DNA from: Candidatus Latescibacterota bacterium
GTDB taxonomy: Bacteria > Latescibacterota > UBA2968 > UBA8231
Length of the DNA stretch: 64,000 nt
Assembly: GCA_022820485.1 (NCBI GenBank)
Contig: JAJEFJ010000096.1
Span: forward strand, 1-64,000
Direction of reading: 5' to 3'
Positions within the stretch are counted from its first letter, which is position 1. The number at the start of each line of letters is the position of its first letter. Shown here piece by piece: positions 15,687 to 24,300 of this stretch. The position numbers and the translations under genes are program-made. The notes beneath the pieces were generated by a model, which was not told where the DNA came from, did no database searches, and saw only the letters and a list, made by a program, of their open reading frames with translations.

Positions 15687-15887
15687 ATGGAATACTTTGG
15701 CAAAGGGCTGTACCTGATTTTCTTTGCGCTGGTTTTCTGGTTCGTCCACCGGGCTCACGGTCGCGGCCTCGGCCGCCTCGTCGAGGACAACCACCGGGCA
15801 CACGAGCGGGTTCACCACACCCTAGAAAAGCACCCAGAGGGCGGCACGTGGCGGCAATACAAGCAGTGGATGGAGGACGCAAAATGA
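15687..15887 (+). CDS. Small membrane protein, unknown
   Basis: 66 residues. ATG at 15687 follows GGAGG by five bases. One membrane helix (GLYLIFFALVFWFVHRAHG) is followed by a charged, His-rich tail (EDNHRAHERVHHTLEKHPEG). The stop overlaps the msrA start (ATGA), so the two are translationally coupled. Function not recognised; coupling to MsrA hints at a membrane-linked repair role. Confidence 0.7.
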   Translation: MEYFGKGLYLIFFALVFWFVHRAHGRGLGRLVEDNHRAHERVHHTLEKHPEGGTWRQYKQWMEDAK

Positions 15888-16426
15888 GTTTGGAAACTAC
15901 TACCTTGGGCGCGGGTTGCTTCTGGTGCGTCGAAGCCGTGTACCAAGATCTGCGGGGGATCGCCAGCGCGGTCTCTGGCTATATGGGCGGCGAACTGAAG
16001 AACCCCACGTACGAGGCTGTTTGCAGCGGCCAGACCGGCCACGCCGAGGTCGTGCAACTGCAATTCGACCCCGAGGTCATTAGCTTTGATGACGTGCTCT
16101 ACATCTTCTGGCGCACGCACGACCCTACGACGCTCAACCGCCAAGGTGCGGACCGCGGTACCCAGTACCGCTCGGTGATTTTCTACCACAGCCCTGAGCA
16201 GCAAGCGGCGGCTGTCGCCTCCAAAGCCACTGCGGACGCGAGCGACCTGTGGGCCGATCCGATTGTGACGGAGATCGCGCCCGCTAGCGAATTTTGGCCG
16301 GCCGAGGATTATCACCAAAACTTCTACCGGCTCAATTCCAACCAGCCCTACTGCGCGATAGTCATCGATCCCAAGATGCGGGCATTCCGCCGGAAGTTTG
16401 CCGACCGCCTCCAGCCGACGGCCTAG
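15884..16426 (+). CDS. msrA: Peptide-methionine (S)-S-oxide reductase MsrA
   Basis: 180 residues reducing methionine-S-sulfoxide in proteins. The catalytic motif GCFWC (Cys12 and Cys15) sits in TTLGAGCFWCVEAVYQ. Also visible are GYMGG, THDPTT, the RGTQYRSVIF strand and the EDYHQNF motif. The start at 15884 overlaps the small membrane protein stop by four bases; a longer upstream frame is not supported. Confidence 0.95.
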   Translation: MSLETTTLGAGCFWCVEAVYQDLRGIASAVSGYMGGELKNPTYEAVCSGQTGHAEVVQLQFDPEVISFDDVLYIFWRTHDPTTLNRQGADRGTQYRSVIFYHSPEQQAAAVASKATADASDLWADPIVTEIAPASEFWPAEDYHQNFYRLNSNQPYCAIVIDPKMRAFRRKFADRLQPTA

Positions 16427-16431
16427 GCGTT

Positions 16432-17583
16432 TTGTCCACTGCTATCAGTCGGCTGCACGCCGCGGACTTTGAAGAGGCCCTCGACGTCCTCAACCTCGCC
16501 TTTGGCAAAGCGCCGCCCCGAGATTTTGAGGCCATTTTGCCGGTCTTGTATCGGCGCGGGGAAGAGGAGATGAGTTGGAACTTTGCCTTGCGCGAAAACG
16601 GCCGCATTCGCGCCATCGTTGGGATGTTTCCTCTTGCTTACCGCTGGGGAGGTGAGATCCTGCGGGTGGCTGGCATCGGCGGCGTTTCCTGCCATCCGCA
16701 CGCCCGCGGCCGGGGCTACATGCAGCAACTCATGGCCCATTGCGTCGAAGTCGCGCCCGCCGAGGGTTTTCACCTGTCTTGGTTGGGGGGGCAGCGCCAG
16801 CGCTACGGCTATTTTGGCTACGAGAAGTGCGGCGTGTATTACCGGCTTACGCTGAGTCCGACCAATGTGCGTCACGTCTTGGGGTCAGCCGATTTTGGGA
16901 TTGACTTTTTTCCGCTTGAGCGCGAGGACCACACGCACCTGCAAGGCGTGATCGGCCTGCACGACGCCCAGCCGTTTCGCGGGGTGCGCGCTCCGCACCG
17001 CTTCTACAACCTGCTCTTGAGTTGGGGGCACCGGCCCTATGTGGCGCGCGCGCGCGATGGCCGCATGATCGGCTACCTCGTGGCCCAGGCCGACCGGACG
17101 GGCGTTACCGAATTGTTGGCTGTCAATGAGGGCGAGCCGGAGTTGGAGATAGCCGCTGCTTGGGTGCAGCGCTACGGGACTACCAGTTTCGAGTTGCCGC
17201 CTTGGAGCCGTCTCCTGCCCAAGTTGGCCCGGCTCAGTGAAGGTGTGAGCGCATCGAGTTCGGGCAATTGGCAGATTTTCGATTGGGCGACGACGCTCGA
17301 CGCCTTGCTCAAGACGCGCGCCGCACTGGTGCCCTTGATGGACGGCGCAGTCGTCGTGGAAATTGCGGGATACGGTCGAGTCGCGCTGGAGGTGCGAGGT
17401 GACGACGCGCAGTGCGTTCGCACCGAGGCCGCACCCGCGTTGCAGATGGACACATTCACGGCCATGCGCCTGCTCTGCGGCCCCCTGTCGCCCTCGCTTG
17501 TGTTGTCCCTCCCTGCTGCGGCCGCTCCATTAGAACAGTGGTGTCCGCTACCGCTTTTTTGGGGCCGCCAAGACGGGGTCTAA
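16432..17583 (+). CDS. Eis-like GNAT acetyltransferase
   Basis: About 383 residues from a TTG that immediately follows msrA; the start is uncertain because no clear ribosome site is seen. The N-terminal GNAT domain has the acetyl-CoA loop (VSCHPHARGRGYMQQLM) and WLGGQRQRYGYFGYEKCG, as in Eis-type proteins. A second GNAT-like segment and a sterol-carrier-like C-terminus (LEVRGDDAQCVRTEAAPALQ) complete the Eis layout. Such enzymes acetylate amines on peptides, antibiotics or small molecules; the substrate here is unknown. Confidence 0.8.
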   Translation: MSTAISRLHAADFEEALDVLNLAFGKAPPRDFEAILPVLYRRGEEEMSWNFALRENGRIRAIVGMFPLAYRWGGEILRVAGIGGVSCHPHARGRGYMQQLMAHCVEVAPAEGFHLSWLGGQRQRYGYFGYEKCGVYYRLTLSPTNVRHVLGSADFGIDFFPLEREDHTHLQGVIGLHDAQPFRGVRAPHRFYNLLLSWGHRPYVARARDGRMIGYLVAQADRTGVTELLAVNEGEPELEIAAAWVQRYGTTSFELPPWSRLLPKLARLSEGVSASSSGNWQIFDWATTLDALLKTRAALVPLMDGAVVVEIAGYGRVALEVRGDDAQCVRTEAAPALQMDTFTAMRLLCGPLSPSLVLSLPAAAAPLEQWCPLPLFWGRQDGV

Positions 17584-18515
17584 TTCTGTAGTACGCGTTC
17601 GGTGAATAGTTCGAGAAAACGCGCCTGATCCACGTCCATCGCACACGCTACGGGTCTCCCCAAACGCTCTTGGTCGCTCGCCAAAGTGCGCTGGTCAACT
17701 ACTACCTGACCGGCGGTAAGCTCGCCAGTCGTCTCCACATCCACCCACAGTTGCTGCGTGTGAAAGAGTTGCGGCCACAGGGCCGCTCCCAAGGCCACGG
17801 GATCGTGTACGTGCATTCCGGCAGACCCGTAGTGCGCGGACCCAAAGGCGATTACTGGCTCACATGCTGCACGGCAAAATGCCGCGTACGCACCGGTACA
17901 GGCTTGCAAGGCGACCTGCTCTAGCCAGACCTGATGGGTGACGTCCAACCCCACCAACACCAGCTCGGCCTCGGACGCGAGGACTTGGCGTGCGGCGTGC
18001 GGGTCGGCGTAGAAATTGAACTCAGCCGTTGGCGTGATATTGCCCGGCACGCCAACAGCTCCGCCCATGATAACCACTTGATGCGCCTGTCGCAGCACGC
18101 CCGGCACCCGCGCCTCGGCCTGTGCCAAGTTGGTCAACGGCCCGGTGGCGACGAGCGTCATCTCTCTAGGACGCGCCTGCAAGGTGCGCAGTAGAAATTC
18201 CACCCCGTCACCCGCTGGCGAGGTGCGCGCCTCGGGCAACTGGGCCGCGCCTAGACCAGTCGCGCCGTGTACGTCGTCCGCGGCGACTGCATCCCGCACC
18301 AAGGGACGCTCTGCGCCGGCGTACACTGGAACGTCGGCCCGCCCCGCCCACTGCAACAGGCGCAGTGTGTTGTCGGTCGTCCGCTGGAGCGGCACATTGC
18401 CAGCTACGGTAGAGATGCCCACTAACTCGACCTCGGGTGAGGACAGGGCCAGAAGCAGGGCGAGAGCGTCGTCAACGCCTGTATCGACGTCCATGAGCAG
18501 GGGAGTTGCAGGCAA
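17580..18515 (-). CDS. Inosine-uridine preferring nucleoside hydrolase family
   Basis: 311 residues. The metal-binding N-terminus LLMDVDTGVDDALALL is diagnostic; GISTVAGNVPLQRTTDNTL and NITPTAEFNFYADPHAA follow in the expected order, and HDPVALGAAL supplies the late catalytic region. It cleaves N-glycosidic bonds of nucleosides for salvage. The start is TTG at 18515; ATG at 18494 is an alternative. The stop overlaps the acetyltransferase stop by four bases on the opposite strand. Confidence 0.9.
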   Translation of the reverse strand: MPATPLLMDVDTGVDDALALLLALSSPEVELVGISTVAGNVPLQRTTDNTLRLLQWAGRADVPVYAGAERPLVRDAVAADDVHGATGLGAAQLPEARTSPAGDGVEFLLRTLQARPREMTLVATGPLTNLAQAEARVPGVLRQAHQVVIMGGAVGVPGNITPTAEFNFYADPHAARQVLASEAELVLVGLDVTHQVWLEQVALQACTGAYAAFCRAACEPVIAFGSAHYGSAGMHVHDPVALGAALWPQLFHTQQLWVDVETTGELTAGQVVVDQRTLASDQERLGRPVACAMDVDQARFLELFTERVLQN

Positions 18516-18518
18516 CGT

Positions 18519-18884
18519 TTACTCTGCGACTTGGGCGCTGATGATCAAGTGCTCGACCCAGTCGTCCCCCGTGTTGGAAAGTTGGTGCTTGACCTTCGGC
18601 GGAATGTGCACTGCGTCGCCCTCGCGCACGTCGTATAGCTCACCGTCAATCTTCATCTGTCCCTGGCCGCTGAGAAAGTAGTACACCTGCTCGGTGGCCT
18701 CGTGCTCGTGGTAATCGCCTTCCAGTCCCCCTTGCAGGCGATGCAGCGTTAGGCCGGAAAATCCTAGGAGCACTGCCTCGTTCTCATCTCGCCCCTCGGC
18801 GCTCTGAGCGCGGAAGATCGACCAGATCAGTTTGGATTCATGCCCGACGACGGGTGTGACGTTGCGCCAATTGCGAATGACCAT
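18519..18884 (-). CDS. Single-domain cupin protein
   Basis: 121 residues. The conserved cupin motifs are HEHEATEQVYYFLSGQGQMKI and GDAVHIPPKVKHQL, giving the usual metal ligands (two His, Glu, late His). No other domain. AGGAGG lies upstream of the ATG. It ends three bases before the nucleoside hydrolase frame on the same strand. Probably a sugar or small-acid isomerase or binding protein; not further assignable. Confidence 0.85.
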   Translation of the reverse strand: MVIRNWRNVTPVVGHESKLIWSIFRAQSAEGRDENEAVLLGFSGLTLHRLQGGLEGDYHEHEATEQVYYFLSGQGQMKIDGELYDVREGDAVHIPPKVKHQLSNTGDDWVEHLIISAQVAE

Positions 18885-19032
18885 AATGTCCTCCTCGCGT
18901 TTATCGTGCTAGTGAAATTCGTCGGCTTAACATACCAAACGGTAGGACGCGGGCAAACGCCCTGTTGCCAGCACGCCGTTTGGTTAGATTTATTTTCAAG
19001 TAATCGTCCCCCCAATCGAGAGAGTAGATATT

Positions 19033-19926
19033 ATGACTACCGCTTCTATCGACATAGCCCCCCTGCCGCAAGTTACCTTTGGCAAAACCGGCGAACGCGT
19101 CCCCTTGCTCGGCTTGGGCACGGCCCCCGGCGGCTTTGGCCTAGCAGACACGGACGCCATCGCGCTTTTTGAACGGGCCATTGACCTCGGCGTTACCTAC
19201 ATCGACACGGCCCCCGGCTACGACCGCGCCCAGAGTCAGCTTGCCCAGATCGTCCCCCATTGCCGAAGCGAGCTGTTCTTGGTCAGTAAGGCCCACACGG
19301 CCCACTACCAAGAGGCACTCGATATCGTCGAAAAGAACTTGGAAACCTTGGGCACCGACCATTTGGATCTGGTGTACGTCCACTCGCTGGGACACTTGGA
19401 TGTGGAACAAGTGCTGGCCAAAGACGGTGCGCTCGCTGGCTTGCGCGAAGCGCAGCGGCGCGGTTGGACCCGCTATGTCGGCATAACCGCTCATCACGCG
19501 CCGTGGAAATCCGCCAAGGTCCTGCGCGAGGTCGAGATCGACGCCTGCATGTTCGCCCTCAGCTTTGTCGATTGCCATATCTACAACTTTGAGGAAGTGG
19601 TCCTCCCCTTAGCTCGCGCCCAAAACGCTGGCGTCGCTGCGATGAAGGTGTACGGCGGAGCCATCGACATGGAGTACGAAACGCCGCGGTCCTCGGAACT
19701 GACCAACAGCGGCTTTGACGATCACGAGCAGGCGTTGCGCTACGCCTTGGGATTGCCGGGGGTGAGTCTGGCGGTCATTGGAATGTATAACGAAGAGGAA
19801 TTAGTGCAGAATATCGAATGGGTGCGGCGCTACGCGTCGTTGGATGCTGGTGAACAACAGGCCCTGCTAGCGCAGGGGCGGGATATAGCCCGTCAATGGG
19901 GGCCGCACTACGGGCCAGTGGAGTGA
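19033..19926 (+). CDS. Aldo/keto reductase
   Basis: 297 residues. TFGKTGERVPLLGLGTAPGG opens the barrel; YIDTAPGYDRAQ carries Asp and Tyr, LVSKAH the Lys, and LDLVYVHSLGH the His. The C-terminal cofactor segment is shorter than usual and ends GVSLAVIGMYNEEELVQNI. It is unlike the reductase at 14653-15576 in detail. An enolase-superfamily dehydratase follows 27 bases later, suggesting a joint sugar-acid pathway. Confidence 0.88.
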   Translation: MTTASIDIAPLPQVTFGKTGERVPLLGLGTAPGGFGLADTDAIALFERAIDLGVTYIDTAPGYDRAQSQLAQIVPHCRSELFLVSKAHTAHYQEALDIVEKNLETLGTDHLDLVYVHSLGHLDVEQVLAKDGALAGLREAQRRGWTRYVGITAHHAPWKSAKVLREVEIDACMFALSFVDCHIYNFEEVVLPLARAQNAGVAAMKVYGGAIDMEYETPRSSELTNSGFDDHEQALRYALGLPGVSLAVIGMYNEEELVQNIEWVRRYASLDAGEQQALLAQGRDIARQWGPHYGPVE

Positions 19927-19953
19927 GCAATATAAAACATCAACGGGGAATTT

Positions 19954-21087
19954 ATGAAAATCACCAATATCAAATCCTTTGTCGGATCGAGCGGCTATTT
20001 TTTCGTCAAGGTAGAAACTGATGCGGGCATCTACGGTCTCGGTGAAGGCGGCTTAAGACGGCGTTCCCTCGCCTTGGCCGAAGTCATTCGCTCTTTTGAA
20101 CCGTTCCTTATCGGTGCCGACCCATTCCAAATTGAACATCTGTGGCAAGTGATGTTTCGCGGTGGCTTTTTTCCCGGCGGTGTCGTTCAATCTGCTGCCG
20201 TGAGTGCTGTAGATATCGCACTCTGGGACATCAAAGGGAAAGCACTTAATGTGCCGGTGTACGAACTTTTGGGCGGACGCACGCGAGACAAAGTCGTCTG
20301 CTATCCGCACAACGGTGGCGGTACGATTGATGACCTCGTCGAGAGTTGTCGCCAAACCCATGCGGCCGGTTGGAAATTCGTCCGCTGGGGCTTGGCCGAT
20401 GGTGCAGACAAAGGGACGTTTGAACCTAAGCGCGCTATCCAGCACGGCGTTGAGCAGGTGGAGGCCGTGCGCAATGCACTAGGCGATCAGGTCAACATAT
20501 TAGTTGACGTGCATACCCGTCTCGACCCGGCGGATAGCCTCGATTTTTGCAACCGGGTTGCTCCGTACAATCCGTTTTTCATTGAAGATCCGCTGCGGAG
20601 TGAAAACCCAGCCAGTCTCCGGCGGCTCCGCCAACAGACCTCCGTCCCGCTTGCTGTCGGGGAACAATTTGATAGCAAGTGGACCTTTAGAGAAGTCATT
20701 GAGGAGGATCTGATGGATTACTGCCGCGTTGACTTGTGCATTGCCGGTGGATTGACTGAGGCGCGCAAAATTGCCGGGTGGTGCGAAACGCATTACATCC
20801 ATCTGGCACCGCACAATCCGCTCGGGCCGGTTTCCACCGCGGCCTGCTTACATCTCTGTTTAGCGTCCTCACTCGTCGGTGTCCAAGAACTTCCGCGTGC
20901 GCCGATGTCTTCACTGACCGATGAGTTCCCGGTGCAGGTGCCGTTTGAATCTGGTTACCTCTTGCCACCCGAAGCTCCTGGGCTTGGCATTGAATTCAAC
21001 GAGGCCGCGCTCGATGCCGTGTCAACACAGAACTACGGAGCACCCACCGGCTATCTGCGCGACGATGGGTCTTATACGAATTGGTAG
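19954..21087 (+). CDS. Enolase-superfamily sugar acid dehydratase (mandelate racemase/MLE family)
   Basis: 377 residues. The capping domain (ITNIKSFVGSSGYFFVKVETD) is followed by a barrel with AVDIALWDIKGKALNVPVYELLGG. Metal ligands are visible in NILVDVHTRLDP, FFIEDPLRSENP and PLAVGEQF, and HLAPHNPLGPVS contains the late His. This matches the galactonate/mannonate dehydratase-like branch. It probably removes water from an aldonic acid; the exact sugar is not readable. Confidence 0.9.
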   Translation: MKITNIKSFVGSSGYFFVKVETDAGIYGLGEGGLRRRSLALAEVIRSFEPFLIGADPFQIEHLWQVMFRGGFFPGGVVQSAAVSAVDIALWDIKGKALNVPVYELLGGRTRDKVVCYPHNGGGTIDDLVESCRQTHAAGWKFVRWGLADGADKGTFEPKRAIQHGVEQVEAVRNALGDQVNILVDVHTRLDPADSLDFCNRVAPYNPFFIEDPLRSENPASLRRLRQQTSVPLAVGEQFDSKWTFREVIEEDLMDYCRVDLCIAGGLTEARKIAGWCETHYIHLAPHNPLGPVSTAACLHLCLASSLVGVQELPRAPMSSLTDEFPVQVPFESGYLLPPEAPGLGIEFNEAALDAVSTQNYGAPTGYLRDDGSYTNW

Positions 21088-21151
21088 GGAAGTAAAGGGT
21101 GGGAGTTACGAGCTGGGGGAGTGAGATTTTTATCCTTGAGGAGACGATATA

Positions 21152-21454
21152 ATGACAAGCCAAGATATAGATATACCTATAGAGTCAATCAATGTATTAT
21201 GCCAACGCTATCAGGTGCGGGAGCTTGCACTTTTCGGATCGGCTCTCGGGGATAGTTTCGGGCCAGACAGTGACCTCGATTTTCTGGTGGAATTTCAACC
21301 AGAAGCACAGGTAGGCTTTATGACGCTAGCCAGAATGCAGAGAGAATTTTCGGCTGTACTTAACCGGAAGGTAGATTTAGTACCCAAGGGAGGACTGAAG
21401 CCAAAAATACGCCAAGCGATAATTTCTAGCGCAGAAGTACTCTATGCGTCGTGA
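21152..21454 (+). CDS. mntA: MntA-like minimal nucleotidyltransferase (antitoxin)
   Basis: 100 residues. The nucleotidyltransferase motif is FGSALGDSFGPDSDLDFLVEF, giving the GS-x10-DxD pattern; RKVDLV is the third acidic site. GGAGACGATATA lies before the ATG. The gene overlaps its partner by eleven bases. In MntA/HepT modules this enzyme neutralises the HepT RNase by adding AMP groups to a Tyr. The region is more AT-rich than its neighbours, consistent with transfer. Confidence 0.88.
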   Translation: MTSQDIDIPIESINVLCQRYQVRELALFGSALGDSFGPDSDLDFLVEFQPEAQVGFMTLARMQREFSAVLNRKVDLVPKGGLKPKIRQAIISSAEVLYAS

Positions 21455-21803
21455 AGAACTATATCTTACTGACATGGTAGAAGCTGCGGATGCCATCAGT
21501 CAATTTCTCCTTGGTGTCGAGCAGGATGCCTTTTCCCAAAATGATCTCTTACGCAGCGCTGTCCTACAAAAGTTAATAATCATTGGGGAAGGAGCTGCAC
21601 GATTACCCAAGGAGTTTCAAGAACGCCATACTGAAATTGAGTGGAAAGATATTATAGCATTTCGCAATATCGCCGTTCACGCCTACTTTGCAGTAGATTG
21701 GTCTATTGTTTGGGTAACAGCAACGAAAGATGTTCCAGAACTGAGGAGTAAAATTGCTCTTATTCTTACTGAAGAATACCCCGATGAAGAAGCGTCAGTT
21801 TGA
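21444..21803 (+). CDS. hepT: HepT-like (DUF86) ribonuclease toxin
   Basis: 119 residues, all-helical HEPN fold. The catalytic Rx4HxY signature is RNIAVHAY near residue 74, with Tyr the likely AMPylation site. RSAVLQKLIIIGEGAARLP is the typical central helix. Overlap with mntA means coupled translation. A broken mntA start lies only 18 bases downstream. Confidence 0.88.
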   Translation: MRREELYLTDMVEAADAISQFLLGVEQDAFSQNDLLRSAVLQKLIIIGEGAARLPKEFQERHTEIEWKDIIAFRNIAVHAYFAVDWSIVWVTATKDVPELRSKIALILTEEYPDEEASV

Positions 21804-21820
21804 ACTGCCCCCCATTTTGA

Positions 21821-21895
21821 ATGGACCGCATAGAGCCAATCAATGTATTATGCCGGTGCTATCAGGTGCGAGCCCTTGCGCCCCTTTGCTGGTAG
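21821..21895 (+). pseudogene. Truncated second copy of mntA 5' end
   Basis: A 24-codon frame beginning ATG at 21821 reads MDRIEPINVLCRCYQVRALA; bases 21832-21878 match 21181-21227 in mntA closely (about 85 percent by eye). Homology ends where the minus-strand DMT gene lies. This is a remnant of a second module or of a duplication junction. Confidence 0.65.
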
Positions 21896-22755
21896 AGCAA
21901 GCCGGCGACGATGAGCACAAGTCCCGCTAGGGTCGCCCAGCGAATTGCCTCTCCCAGCACGAAGTGAATCAGCACTAGGGAGCAGAACGGGGAAATGAAG
22001 ATCAGGTTGCCGACCTTGGAAGTGTTTTCTGCGTAGCGCAGCGCCAACTGCCACAGGACATACGTGATTCCCATCTCAAAGAGGCCGATGTAAACCGCCC
22101 CGAACAAACCCGGCCAAGCAGGTGCCCGCCACTGTCCCATCAGCAGGACACAGCCGAGCGTCAGCGGTAGCGACAGAGCGAAATTGAGGAAGAGCCGCAC
22201 CACGGGATCGCGCCCGTCGCGGGTGTTGTAGATCCAATAGAAGGCCCATACCACCGTGCTGCCCAGCGCCAAGGCTACCCCGAGCGGATCGGAAAAGCGC
22301 AAGGTCCAGATTTCGCCGCGCGTAGAGATGACTAGCACACCGGCGTAACAGATCAGGCCCGCGGCCAGATCGCGCCTACTGATCCGCTGACCCAAGAGCG
22401 GGATGGAGAGCCAAGTCAGGGTGAGCGCCCAAGTGTAATTGAGTGCCTGCGCTTCTTGGGCGGGCAGCAACTGGTAGGCTTTGAAGAGGATCAGATAGTA
22501 GAGCAGGGGATTTAACGCTCCCAGCGTCAGCGAGCGGGCGTAGTCAGTTGGTCGGCTCCTGAGTACCTGTCCCACTTTTCCCTGCGCGACGAGTAGCACC
22601 CCTAGCGCTCCTGTCGAAGCGCAGCTAGCCCAGAACAGCAACTCAGCAAAGTCCATGTAGCGGAGAGTGAGCTTGAACGCCGACGCCACGGTTGACCACA
22701 GCAGCACTGAGGCCAACCCGCACAGATATGCCCTTTTCTGATCGGCAACCACCAC
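21862..22755 (-). CDS. EamA/DMT-family membrane transporter
   Basis: About 297 residues with ten membrane helices in two EamA repeats (first GLASVLLWSTVASAFKLTL, second GVALALGSTVVWAFYWIYN). The true start is taken as GTG 22755, 11 bases after the sulfatase stop; the frame continues further upstream only as a shadow of the sulfatase gene. Function is efflux of an unknown metabolite. Its 3' end overlaps the mntA remnant on the other strand. Confidence 0.85.
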   Translation of the reverse strand: MVVADQKRAYLCGLASVLLWSTVASAFKLTLRYMDFAELLFWASCASTGALGVLLVAQGKVGQVLRSRPTDYARSLTLGALNPLLYYLILFKAYQLLPAQEAQALNYTWALTLTWLSIPLLGQRISRRDLAAGLICYAGVLVISTRGEIWTLRFSDPLGVALALGSTVVWAFYWIYNTRDGRDPVVRLFLNFALSLPLTLGCVLLMGQWRAPAWPGLFGAVYIGLFEMGITYVLWQLALRYAENTSKVGNLIFISPFCSLVLIHFVLGEAIRWATLAGLVLIVAGLLYQQRGARART

Positions 22756-22766
22756 TGCGCACCCTG

Positions 22767-24152
22767 CTAAAACTGCGTAACCTGCTTGGGGCCAATATCC
22801 ACGGCTTGGGCCAGCGCGTCGAAGTTCTGTTTCAGCAGCGCGAAGCGCACCTCTGCGTAGGCGGGGTCGTCCCAGCGGTTGTCGAACTCGCCTGGGTCTT
22901 CCTGCAAGTCGAACAGTTCGCCTTGGGCGCGGTCGTGGTAGCAGACCAGTTTGTAGCGCGGGTCGCGGATCATCGTGCCGTAGGTGCCTTGGAGATGCTC
23001 CCGGCCTGGTGCGTCCGGGTTTAGGGCGCGGTAATACTCGCTGCGGACGTAGGCGCGGTGCGTCTGGGTTTGGCCGGTTAGCAGCGGCCACAGCGAGCGT
23101 CCTTGCATTCTTGCGGGCGCGGGGATTTCGGCTAGTTCTAGCAAGGTCGGGGCAATGTCCATTAGTTCGACCAGCGCATCGCAGACGCTTCCTTCCTGTA
23201 CGCGTCCCGGCCAGGAGCAAATCAACGGCACCCGCACCAAGCATTCGTAAAACCGGCACCCCTTGCCCACGAGTTGGTGATCGCCCAGCAACTCGCCGTG
23301 ATCCGACGTGAAAATCACTAGGGTATTCTCGCGCTGGCCGCTTTCTTCTAGGGCTTGGATCATGCGTCCCACATTGTCGTCGATCAATTCGATCATGGCG
23401 TAATACGCCGCCATGACTTCCTTGGCCTGGTCCAAGCCAATGGACGAGGCTCCGTCCACCGGCCCGAGTTGCGCATGGGCCTGGAGGTCCTTTTCGCTCC
23501 ACAGCGGATCGGGCAGGGCCGCTGGGTCGTAGCGATCCAAATACTCTTGCGGTGGATCGAAGGGCGAATGCGGGTCGAACATGTTGACGCTCATCAGCCA
23601 AGGCGTGGTGCGCTCCTCGCGCATAAACTCAATGGCCTTGTCGGCGCACCAAGTGGTCTGGTGTAGCGCGGGCGGCATCTGGGCTGGATCTTCGCGCAAC
23701 TCGGCTAAGGTGCGGCCTTGGGAGCGCACCCAATCGGCGTACGCGTGGCCTTCGGGCCACTGGTCGCGCGAGTCGTGGCTCCAGTGGAAGACGCGATAGC
23801 CGTCGTCGCCGCGCGGTTCGATCCGGCCGTGGGCACCGGCTAGGTGCAGCTTGCCGGCCAGTCCGCAGTCGTAGGACGCGGCGTCTGCCAGCAGCTTGGT
23901 GACCAGCGGAGCTGCGCCGGCCCAGTAGGCATTGCCATTGGTGCAGCCGTGGACGCTGCTCGGATACATGCCGGTGAGGAAACTGGCGCGGCTGGGGGTG
24001 CAGATCGGGCTTTGGCAGAAGGCGTGGGTAAACGCAGTGCCCTCGCCGACTAGGCGGTCGATGTTCGGCGTGCGGATGTGCTCGTTGCCCAGCGCACCAA
24101 TCGTATCGTAGCGCTGCTGGTCGGTGCAGATCCAGAGAATGTTCGGACGCAT
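22767..24152 (-). CDS. Type I sulfatase
   Basis: 461 residues. MRPNILWICTDQQRYDTIG opens the alkaline-phosphatase fold; Cys51 in CTPSR is the formylglycine site, followed by ASFLTGMYPSSVHG. FTSDHGELLGDHQLVGKG and the RVPLICSWPG segment supply further metal and sulfate residues. No signal peptide is seen, so it is cytoplasmic. The start at 24152 is supported by GGGAGACC upstream. The activating formylglycine enzyme is not in the window. Confidence 0.93.
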   Translation of the reverse strand: MRPNILWICTDQQRYDTIGALGNEHIRTPNIDRLVGEGTAFTHAFCQSPICTPSRASFLTGMYPSSVHGCTNGNAYWAGAAPLVTKLLADAASYDCGLAGKLHLAGAHGRIEPRGDDGYRVFHWSHDSRDQWPEGHAYADWVRSQGRTLAELREDPAQMPPALHQTTWCADKAIEFMREERTTPWLMSVNMFDPHSPFDPPQEYLDRYDPAALPDPLWSEKDLQAHAQLGPVDGASSIGLDQAKEVMAAYYAMIELIDDNVGRMIQALEESGQRENTLVIFTSDHGELLGDHQLVGKGCRFYECLVRVPLICSWPGRVQEGSVCDALVELMDIAPTLLELAEIPAPARMQGRSLWPLLTGQTQTHRAYVRSEYYRALNPDAPGREHLQGTYGTMIRDPRYKLVCYHDRAQGELFDLQEDPGEFDNRWDDPAYAEVRFALLKQNFDALAQAVDIGPKQVTQF

Positions 24153-24244
24153 GGTTCGGTCTCCCATCGGGTTTATGCGTGGTTCCGTATATATCAATGC
24201 GGCATGATTTGAACGATTTGAGCGGTGAATCGTCTGGTGCATCC

Positions 24245-24290
24245 TATTCTGCGTCTATCTGCGTCCATCTGCGGATTAGGATTGCTATAT
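24245..24290. repeat. TCTGCG intergenic repeat
   Basis: Consecutive units TCTGCGTC and ATCTGCG, ending GGATTAGGATTGCTATAT, lie between the divergent sulfatase and glycosidase genes. The tail AGGATTGCTATAT is found again at 54148-54160 before the DapA-family gene. Confidence 0.6.
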
Positions 24291-24300
24291 TTACCCTAAT

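Noticed and set aside
15884..16426. Checked MsrA and the other redox enzymes for selenocysteine
   Set aside because: MsrA (GCFWC), TrxB (CATC) and the three other redoxins have ordinary Cys codons at their active sites.
22756..23601. N-terminal extension of the DMT transporter frame
   Set aside because: It is low-complexity Arg/Pro/Gly-rich and antisense-frame to the sulfatase; the ten-helix transporter is complete from 22755.
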